A stretch of DNA of 11,874 bases, from contig JAUJLY010000046.1 of NCBI GenBank assembly GCA_030447145.1, positions 1 to 11,874 on the forward strand, written 5' to 3'. A program made the translations under genes and the position numbers. Source of the DNA: Thermomicrobiales bacterium (lineage in GTDB: Bacteria > Chloroflexota > Chloroflexia > Thermomicrobiales > UBA6265). The notes under the pieces are model-generated. The model did no database searches and was not told the DNA's origin. It saw only the letters and a list, made by a program, of their open reading frames with translations. Shown piece by piece: positions 1 to 5,405 of this stretch (position 1 is the first letter of the stretch; each line of letters starts with the position of its first letter).

Positions 1-168
1 GGCCCCTGAGCAACCGGAAGAACATCGGAGAGCCCTCCGATCAGTAGAACCGGTCGGTGACCTCCGTTAGCGGGTATGGGTGGACACGCGTATGTGCACC
101 CGCAAAGGCGAGTGCCCGTGAGGGCATCGCGAACAGAGGTGGTACCACGGAGCGGCCCCCGTCCTCTT
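1..168 (+). promoter_or_regulatory. T-box riboswitch leader of the lysX operon (5' end cut by window edge)
   Basis: T-box RNAs sense the charging state of one tRNA and control the downstream amino-acid gene. The diagnostic part is exact here. Helix A1 pairs AGAGG (135-139) with CCTCT (163-167), the 7-nt bulge TGGTACC is at 140-146, and helix A2 pairs ACGG (147-150) with CCGT (159-162). TGGT would pair with a tRNA 3' end ACCA, so the expected discriminator base is A. Upstream, GCGA+TGCCC (108-117) pairs with GGGCA+TCGC (122-130) with one bulged G, as in stem III. GCGGGT (70-75) pairs with ACCCGC (98-103) after a CCGTTA segment (64-69) typical of the IIA/B element. A hairpin at 13-54 has an internal loop with GAA (20-22) opposite AGTA (43-46), like the S-turn of stem II. 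Stem I with the specifier codon is therefore probably left of base 1. The bulge and pairings are seen; the assignment of the other stems is inference from memory of the family. Confidence 0.88.
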
Positions 169-192
169 GACCAGCGTTCATGGTTGTCGACC

Positions 193-212
193 GGCGGAAG
201 AACCTTTCCGCC
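193..212 (+). other. Stable hairpin between the T-box and lysX
   Basis: GGCGGAAG (193-200) pairs with TTTCCGCC (205-212) in an 8-bp stem (one G-U pair) closing an AACC tetraloop. No T-run follows, so it is not a convincing intrinsic terminator. The CCTTTCC at 203-209, in its loop and 3' arm, is also the exact complement of GGAAAGG (283-289) inside the lysX Shine-Dalgarno. The hairpin may thus hide or expose an anti-SD segment. The pairing is seen; the regulatory role is inferred. Confidence 0.5.
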
Positions 213-281
213 ACGCGGCGAGTCATGAGAACGCTGGCAGCACACAGGGCCGTCTATTTACACACTGGCGCAAGAGTCGCC

Positions 282-290
282 AGGAAAGGA
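282..290 (+). promoter_or_regulatory. lysX Shine-Dalgarno, with predicted anti-SD partners in the leader
   Basis: AGGAAAGGA lies 8 nt before the ATG at 299 and decides that start. AGGACG (287-292) is perfectly complementary to CGTCCT (160-165), the very strand that forms the 3' side of the T-box antisequestrator. The two structures are mutually exclusive. GGAAAGG (283-289) is also complementary to CCTTTCC (203-209). This is the arrangement expected when the T-box works on translation rather than termination. Confidence 0.55.
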
Positions 291-298
291 CGTTCCGG

Positions 299-1219
299 AT
301 GGTACAGGAACAAAGACCCCTGCGCGTCGGTATCCTCATGTCCCGGGTACGGGTGGAAGAAAAGTTGCTGCTGGCGGAGCTCGAGCGGCAAGAAGTCGAG
401 ATCGTCCGCTTCGACGATCGGGAGTACACGCTGGATCTGGCGCACCCCCATCCCGAGCTCGCCGCCTGTGATGTTGTATTGGAACGATGCATCAATCACC
501 TGCGGGCGCTCTACACGCTCCGAGCGCTCAACGACTGGGGCATTCCGACGGTCAATATGTACGATGTGGCGAATATTTGCGGCGACAAGCTCCTGACGAC
601 CGCGGCACTGGTCCGGGACGGGGTGCCGGTGCCCCGGACACGTATCGCCTTTACCCCGGAATCAGCAGTGGAGGCAATCGAGGAGCTGGGCTATCCGGTG
701 GTGCTCAAGCCGGCCGTCGGCTCCTGGGGACGGCTGCTGGCACGCGTCAATGACCGTGATGCGGCCGAGGCGCTCCTGGAGCACAAGGTCACCCTGGGGT
801 CGTTTCACCATGGCGCCTTCTATATCCAGGAGTACGTGGAAAAGCAGGGACGCGATATTCGCTCCTTCGTCGTGGGTGACGAGACGATCTGCGCCATCTA
901 TCGCGAATCGCCACACTGGATCACCAATACGGCGCGTGGGGCCAAGGCCAGCAATTGCCCGATCACACCCGAGCTGGATGCCATGTCGCGGGCGGCGACC
1001 CAGGCTGTGGGCGGTGGTGTGGTGGCCGTGGACCTGTTTGAAACGCCTACTGGACTGCAGATCAATGAAGTCAACTACACGATGGAGTTTCGGAACAGCA
1101 TTCACACGACCGGGGTGGATATTCCCAAGAAGATTGTCGATTACGTGATCGCGGTGGGAGAAGAACACCGCGCGAAGAGCGCCGATCGGGCAGAAGCTGC
1201 CCTGGTCGCGTACCAGTAA
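299..1219 (+). CDS. lysX: LysX, LysW:alpha-aminoadipate ligase (ATP-grasp)
   Basis: This enzyme joins the amino group of alpha-aminoadipate to the C-terminal glutamate of the carrier LysW using ATP, the committing step of carrier-bound lysine synthesis. The 306-residue product aligns by eye along its length with Thermus LysX. It has an N-terminal preATP-grasp part, VVLKPAVGSWGR (134-145), the QEYVEKQGRDIR hinge (177-188), WITNTARG (207-214), VAVDLFE (242-248) and INEVNYTMEF (255-264). D245, E257 and N259 are the expected Mg-ATP ligands. NSIHTTGVDIP (266-276) matches the Thermus LysX loop, favouring aminoadipate over glutamate (the ArgX substrate), although dual use cannot be excluded. The ATG at 299 has a good SD; the reading frame stays open back to 167, but that stretch lies in the leader RNA. 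The C-terminal tail is about 20 residues longer than in Thermus. It is followed by lysY 21 bp downstream. Confidence 0.94.
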   Translation: MVQEQRPLRVGILMSRVRVEEKLLLAELERQEVEIVRFDDREYTLDLAHPHPELAACDVVLERCINHLRALYTLRALNDWGIPTVNMYDVANICGDKLLTTAALVRDGVPVPRTRIAFTPESAVEAIEELGYPVVLKPAVGSWGRLLARVNDRDAAEALLEHKVTLGSFHHGAFYIQEYVEKQGRDIRSFVVGDETICAIYRESPHWITNTARGAKASNCPITPELDAMSRAATQAVGGGVVAVDLFETPTGLQINEVNYTMEFRNSIHTTGVDIPKKIVDYVIAVGEEHRAKSADRAEAALVAYQ

Positions 1220-1240
1220 GGAATTCGGGAGGATTTTCTC

Positions 1241-2290
1241 GTGGCACTCGACGTTTCGATTATCGGTGGGTCCGGCTATGCCGGCGGCGAATTGGTCCGG
1301 CTGCTACTGTCGCATCCGGAGGTGAATATCAAGCAGGTGACATCCGAGCGACAGGTCGGCAAGTTCATCCGCACGACGCACCCGAACCTCCGCAAGCGGT
1401 GTGATCTCAAATTTGTCTCATTGAGCAGGTTGGAGCCGTGTGATGTCCTTTTCCTCGCGCTGCCGCATGGTGTCTCCATGCAGAAGCTGCCTGAGGTGAG
1501 GGACCTGGCGCCAATCATCATCGACCTCAGCTCGGACTTTCGGCTCAACGATCCCGAGGATTACCCGACGTGGTACAGCCACGAGCACAACGACCTTGAG
1601 GCGCTCGGGATCTTCGTCTATGGTTGCCCGGAGTTGCACCGGGAGGAGATTCGCTCGGCCGACTGGATTGCCAGCCCTGGTTGCATGTCGATCACCACGA
1701 TCCTTGGCCTCTATCCGCTCTTCCAGGCAGGCGTGGTCGATCTCGATATGCCGGTGGTGACCGAAGCCAAGACCGGCTCTTCGGGTTCTGGCGGCTCTCC
1801 GAGTCCCGCGTCTCACCATTCCGAGCGCAGTGGTGTCGTCCGCTCGTTCAAGGCGACTGGTCATCGCCATACCGCCGAGATCATCCAAGAGTTGACCTTC
1901 GACGGGGCGAAGCCGTCCGTGGCTTTCTCAGCCACCGCAATCGAGGCTGTGCGCGGGATTCTCACGACGTCGCATGTCTTCTTGAAGGGCGACCTGCAGG
2001 ATAAGGATCTCTGGAAGATCTACCGCGAGGCTTACAAGGAGGAGCTTTTCATGCGGTTGGTGAAGGAGAACGCGGGCGTGCATCGTTATCCCGAGCCGAA
2101 GCTGCTGAGTGGCTCGAACTGGTGCGATGTTGGGTTCGAGAAAGATCCTCACTCGAAGCGAGTGGTCGTGATGGCTGCCACGGACAACCTGATGAAGGGT
2201 GCATCCGGCCAGGCGGTCCAGTCGTTCAATATCCGGATGGGTTTCCCGGAAGAGACCGCGATCGACTTCCCCGGCCTGCACCCAATTTAG
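1241..2290 (+). CDS. lysY: LysY, LysW-aminoadipyl-phosphate reductase (ArgC family)
   Basis: NADPH-dependent reductase that turns LysW-bound aminoadipyl 6-phosphate into the semialdehyde. The product has 349 residues, the usual length. IIGGSGYAGGELVRLLLSHP (7-26) is the Rossmann dinucleotide site; IDLSSDFRL (94-102) and FVYGCPEL (125-132) are family blocks. The catalytic cysteine is C148 in SPGC, and the catalytic histidine is in GHRHTAEI (207-214). The loop GSSGSGGSPSPASHHSERS (179-197) has the ASHH(P/S)ERS form of carrier-protein reductases rather than classical ArgC. The GTG start at 1241 is supported by GGGAGGA (1227-1233), 7 nt upstream. It shares the transcript with lysX. The C-terminus ends just before a 400-bp gap, the only large break in the operon. 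Confidence 0.93.
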   Translation: MALDVSIIGGSGYAGGELVRLLLSHPEVNIKQVTSERQVGKFIRTTHPNLRKRCDLKFVSLSRLEPCDVLFLALPHGVSMQKLPEVRDLAPIIIDLSSDFRLNDPEDYPTWYSHEHNDLEALGIFVYGCPELHREEIRSADWIASPGCMSITTILGLYPLFQAGVVDLDMPVVTEAKTGSSGSGGSPSPASHHSERSGVVRSFKATGHRHTAEIIQELTFDGAKPSVAFSATAIEAVRGILTTSHVFLKGDLQDKDLWKIYREAYKEELFMRLVKENAGVHRYPEPKLLSGSNWCDVGFEKDPHSKRVVVMAATDNLMKGASGQAVQSFNIRMGFPEETAIDFPGLHPI

Positions 2291-2691
2291 GCGTCCGGGC
2301 CGTCCGGCATTGTTAGAGGCGGACCTTGCCTCCGCCCGATCGACCGGAGGTTGATATCCGGTGATGGTGTTCTCCGCCAATATGGGGCTGACACTAGGTC
2401 GACTTCTACATCAGGAGCTCGTGTACGTGTGCTGCAGGAGCAAATGGCCGAAGACTCTCTGCCCGTGTTTCCCGTGGACCGCAGATGTAATTGGACGCAT
2501 ATGCGAAGGAGAACGATGGCCGTAGAATGTCGAATTCATTCGGATGTTGATCACCGGTTACATATGTCTGTCCTACCATCGCAATATGCCCTGCGGGCAT
2601 CGGCTGCGCTGGGGGATTCTTCGCGTCCGCTCAGAATGACAGGTTTTTCTCGTGGGCGGTGCCAGTAGCATCACAGGAGCTTTGCAAATAC
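2291..2691 (+). other. Structured gap between lysY and lysZ, no confident gene
   Basis: About 400 bp with no convincing protein. Three inverted repeats are visible: GGCGGA/TCCGCC (2318-2323/2331-2336); ATGCCC-TGC-GGGCAT (2586-2600); and ATTCT/AGAAT (2616-2620/2633-2637), the last followed by a TTTTT at 2644-2648. The stretch GATTCTTCG...CTCAGAATGACA around 2615-2642 resembles, from memory, a dispersed intergenic repeat seen in many bacterial genomes; this cannot be confirmed here. Base use looks less GC-rich than the flanking genes. A 50-codon frame (2516-2668) starts MAVEC after an AAGGAG and sits where a lysW could be, but lacks the CxxC pairs and acidic C-terminus of LysW. The gap may hold an internal promoter, a terminator/attenuator or an inserted repeat. 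Confidence 0.5.
2586..2648 (+). repeat. Possible dispersed palindromic intergenic repeat upstream of lysZ
   Basis: A perfect 6-bp hairpin with a TGC loop (2586-2600) is followed by a second inverted repeat, ATTCT at 2616-2620 against AGAAT at 2633-2637, and then TTTTT at 2644-2648. The second part could act as a weak intrinsic terminator, but its stem is only 5 bp. The resemblance of 2615-2642 to a common genomic repeat is a recollection, not a search result. Confidence 0.3.
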
Positions 2692-3513
2692 ATGCATGTC
2701 GTCAAAATCGGCGGAGGCGCCGGCATCGGCGCCGATGTCTACACACGGTTCGCGCAGGACATCGCCTCGATCGAGGAACCCGTCCTGATCGTCCACGGTG
2801 GGAATGCCGAGTTCAGCCAGCTCTGCGATGCGCTCGGCATGCCGCCGCGAATGATCACCTCCAAAAGCGGGCGCGTCAGTCGCTATACCGATGCCGAGAC
2901 GATGGACGCGATGCTGATGGCGTACTGTGGCAAGGTGAACAAGCATGCCGTGGCTGATTTTCGCGCGGAGGGCCTCAATGCCGTCGGACTGAGCGCGATC
3001 GATGGAGGCATCGCCTACGGGCAACGCAAGGCAGTAATCCGGGGGACGGAGGCCGATGGGAAGATGAAGGTCCTGCGTGACGACCACGCGGGTACGGTCG
3101 AAGCATTCGATCCATCCTTGATCCGGACGCTGATGGGTGCCGGGTATGTGGTGCTGATCTCGCCGCCGGGGCTATCCGAAGGCGCGGTGCCGATCAACTT
3201 TGACGGCGACAAGCTTGCCCTCGGCCTTGCCGAGGCGATGGGCGCGTCCGGCTTGCTCTTCTTCTCCGATACGCCAGGATTGCTGCAGGACCGTTATGAT
3301 GAGAGCACGTTGATCCGTGAGATCGACGCTTCCGATCCGGAACGGGCGCTTGCCGCCGCGGCAGGACGAATGGTCGTGAAAGTCGAGCAGGCGATCAAGG
3401 CGGTTGAGAAGGGTGTCGGGAAGGTTATCTTCGCTGACGCCCGGGTCGAGCGTCCTGTCACTCGAGCGCTCGCAGGAGAAGGCACCGTCGTGCGCACATC
3501 AGATAGCAAATAA
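2692..3513 (+). CDS. lysZ: LysZ, LysW-aminoadipate kinase (ArgB-like amino acid kinase)
   Basis: Phosphorylates the side-chain carboxyl of LysW-bound aminoadipate to give the substrate of LysY. The 273-residue product aligns with Thermus LysZ: MHVVKIGGGAGI at the N-terminus with the nucleotide-binding lysine K5, VHGGNAE (34-40), SRYTDAETMDAML (63-75), AYCGKVNK (77-84), NFDGDKLALGLAEA (169-182), GRMVVKVEQAIKAV (225-238) and RALAGEGTVV (258-267). It lacks the N-terminal extension of arginine-sensitive ArgB kinases. The ATG at 2692 is chosen because family members begin directly at the MxVVKxGG strand; AGGAG at 2675-2679 is rather far (12 nt). A GTG at 2659 in frame would add 11 residues and has no better SD. 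Its stop TAA shares one base with the next ATG (TAATG at 3511-3515). Confidence 0.93.
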   Translation: MHVVKIGGGAGIGADVYTRFAQDIASIEEPVLIVHGGNAEFSQLCDALGMPPRMITSKSGRVSRYTDAETMDAMLMAYCGKVNKHAVADFRAEGLNAVGLSAIDGGIAYGQRKAVIRGTEADGKMKVLRDDHAGTVEAFDPSLIRTLMGAGYVVLISPPGLSEGAVPINFDGDKLALGLAEAMGASGLLFFSDTPGLLQDRYDESTLIREIDASDPERALAAAAGRMVVKVEQAIKAVEKGVGKVIFADARVERPVTRALAGEGTVVRTSDSK

Positions 3514-4154
3514 TGAGCTCCCAACGCATCCAGGCCATTGTCTTCGATCTGGGAGAAACGCTGGAGAACGAGACACGCTTCTGGTCGTCGGTCGCCCGTT
3601 ATGCGGGAGTACCCGAGTTGACCCTGCATGGCGTTCTGGGCGGCCTCATCGAGCGACGCGAGAACCACCGCAGCATTTTCAACGTAATGCAGATTGAGTC
3701 CGTGGATCCGAAGGGTGTCGGCTACGAAATTGAGCTGAAGGATCTTTATCCGGATGTCGTACCCGTACTCAAGCAGCTTTGCCATGCCGGCTACCGTCTT
3801 GGAGTGACTGGCAACCAGCCGGAGGGTGCTATCGAGCAGTTCCAAGCGCTGGGGTTGCCGCTGGACTTCTACGCTTCGTCGACGAATTGGGGCGTTTCCA
3901 AGCCTGATCCGGTCTTTTTCCAGCGCATGATCGAGGAGCTTGGTCTGGAGCCGGGGGAGATCATGTACGTCGGTGACCGTCTGGACAATGATGTTCTTCC
4001 CGCCCAGGAGCTGGGAATGCATGCCGTCTTCATACGCCGCGGCCCCTGGGGGTATCTCCACGCAGCGTGGCCCGAGGCGGAGCAAGTGCGCTATCGCATC
4101 GATGCACTCACCGAGCTTCCTAAACTCCTTGAGACGATCAACGGCGACGAGTGA
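3513..4154 (+). CDS. HAD-superfamily hydrolase of unknown substrate
   Basis: A 213-residue haloacid dehalogenase-type hydrolase. Motif I is IVFDLGETLEN (9-19) with nucleophile D12. The residue two positions on is G14, so the usual second aspartate (general acid) is absent, a DxG variant also known in this family. Motif II is GVTGNQP (97-103, T99), motif III is K130 in SKPDP, and motif IV is YVGDRLDNDVLPA (152-164). A helical cap lies between motifs I and II (about 20-80). Its start overlaps the lysZ stop by one base and its end is 69 bp from lysJ, so it is made with the lysine enzymes. No step of the known LysW route needs a phosphatase. It could be a housekeeping phosphatase for a side product or phospho-intermediate, or simply a passenger; the substrate cannot be told from sequence. 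Confidence 0.85.
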   Translation: MSSQRIQAIVFDLGETLENETRFWSSVARYAGVPELTLHGVLGGLIERRENHRSIFNVMQIESVDPKGVGYEIELKDLYPDVVPVLKQLCHAGYRLGVTGNQPEGAIEQFQALGLPLDFYASSTNWGVSKPDPVFFQRMIEELGLEPGEIMYVGDRLDNDVLPAQELGMHAVFIRRGPWGYLHAAWPEAEQVRYRIDALTELPKLLETINGDE

Positions 4155-4223
4155 ATTGGCGGAATGGCACATAACGGCCTGACGCTCCTCCCGGGGCGGC
4201 AGGCAGGACAAGGAACCGATCCA

Positions 4224-5405
4224 ATGGCTGAGACGATGACCACCAGCGCGCTGATGGAGCTCGACAGGGGCAAGCAAATCCCGCTGTACGCCAAGCGCGA
4301 TATCGTGCTTGTGCGAGGCGAGGGCGTCTACATCTATGACAGCGAAGGTAATCGATATCTCGATGCCATGAGCAACTATGGCGTGGCAGTTCTCGGTCAT
4401 GCGCATCCGCGGTTCACCACCGCCGTCACCGAGCAGTTGCAGATGCTGGCCACGTGTCACCAGAGCTTCGGTAACGATGCCCGTGCCGAGTTGCTGGCAG
4501 CGTTGGACACCATTGCCCCGGAAGGACTGACGCGCTCGTTTCTCAGCAATTCCGGCGCGGAGGCGATCGAGGCTGCGCTGAAGTTCGCCCAGGTTGCGAC
4601 GGGTCGCCAGCGCATTGTGGCAGCGAAGCGTGGCTATCATGGCCGGACACTCGGCGCGCTGTCCGCGACCGCCGAGAAGAAGTACCGCGCACCCTTCGAA
4701 CCCCTGCTCCTGCCGGCCGAGCATGTTACCTACAACGATGTTGATGCGCTCGAGACGGCGGTGACCGGTGAGACAGCGGCGATTATTCTGGAGCCTATCC
4801 AGGGCGAAGGTGGAATCCACCCTGCGGACGACGCATTCCTGCAGCGCGCACGGGAGATCGCGACCGCCAATGGCGCTCTGCTGATCATGGACGAGATTCA
4901 GTCCGGCTTCCGCACCGGCGTGCCCTTCGCCACAACCGTTGCTAGTGTCTCGCCAGACATCGTCTGCACCGCCAAGGCCCTGGCGAACGGTTTGCCAATC
5001 GGCCTGACGATGGTGACTGAGGCGGTCAGCGACCAGATGCCGGGAGGTGCGCACGGCTCAACGTTCGGTGGTAATCCGCTGGTGGCGCGTGGAGCTGTCG
5101 AGACGTTGCGAATCATGCGGGACGATGATCTCTATGCGCGGGCAGAGCGGGTGGGGGCCTACACGGTCCGGGCGATCGAGGCGCTCTCCCATCCCAGGAT
5201 TCGCGCCGTGCGTGGCCGTGGCCTGATGATGGGCGTGGAGCTGAAGCAGAAGGCGACCCCGGTGCTACGCGGCCTGCAGGAGAACGGGGTGCTGGCCCTG
5301 CTTGCCGGGAACCTGGTGATCCGGTTCCTGCCGCCGATGACGTGGGAAGAAGCGCATGCGGATGAGCTGGTCGATTCGCTGGCACGCGTACTTGGGCCTG
5401 CATGA
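4224..5405 (+). CDS. lysJ: LysJ, LysW-aminoadipate semialdehyde aminotransferase (ArgD family)
   Basis: Class III PLP aminotransferase that converts LysW-bound aminoadipate semialdehyde to LysW-lysine, normally with glutamate as amino donor. The product has 393 residues. SNSGAEAIEAALKFAQVATG (108-127) contains the PLP phosphate loop and HGRTLGALS (139-147) follows. EPIQGEGG (190-197), IMDEIQSGFRTG (221-232, D223 on the pyridine nitrogen) and CTAKALANGLPIG (248-260) with Schiff-base K251 are present. HGSTFGGNPLV (278-288) closes the site. VIRFLPPMT near the C-terminus matches LysJ and ArgD. The start at 4224 is preferred because AAGGAA (4210-4215) lies 8 nt upstream; the in-frame ATG at 4164 has GGCGGA almost touching it. 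It overlaps the next gene by ATGA. The same enzyme could also serve ornithine synthesis. Confidence 0.92.
   Translation: MAETMTTSALMELDRGKQIPLYAKRDIVLVRGEGVYIYDSEGNRYLDAMSNYGVAVLGHAHPRFTTAVTEQLQMLATCHQSFGNDARAELLAALDTIAPEGLTRSFLSNSGAEAIEAALKFAQVATGRQRIVAAKRGYHGRTLGALSATAEKKYRAPFEPLLLPAEHVTYNDVDALETAVTGETAAIILEPIQGEGGIHPADDAFLQRAREIATANGALLIMDEIQSGFRTGVPFATTVASVSPDIVCTAKALANGLPIGLTMVTEAVSDQMPGGAHGSTFGGNPLVARGAVETLRIMRDDDLYARAERVGAYTVRAIEALSHPRIRAVRGRGLMMGVELKQKATPVLRGLQENGVLALLAGNLVIRFLPPMTWEEAHADELVDSLARVLGPA

Noticed and set aside
41..226. Minus-strand frame across the leader
   Set aside because: It lies over the T-box structure and encodes nothing recognisable.
180..596. 138-codon plus-strand frame beginning after the T-box
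   Set aside because: Out of frame with lysX and overlapping it for 298 bases; Arg/Ser/Trp-rich shadow composition; no SD at its start.
2318..2336. GGCGGA/TCCGCC hairpin 27 bp after lysY as an intrinsic terminator
   Set aside because: No T-run follows, and the downstream genes complete the same pathway, so a full terminator here is not supported.
2351..2668. 105-codon frame in the lysY-lysZ gap
   Set aside because: No domain, no hydrophobic or cysteine pattern, and it overlaps the palindromic element; the internal MAVEC start is noted as speculation only.
3294..5054. 586-codon open frame on the minus strand across lysZ, the HAD gene and lysJ
   Set aside because: It runs antisense to three well-supported genes, its composition (Arg, His, Gln, Leu rich with no domain) is typical of the complement of GC-rich coding DNA, and nothing recognisable is encoded.
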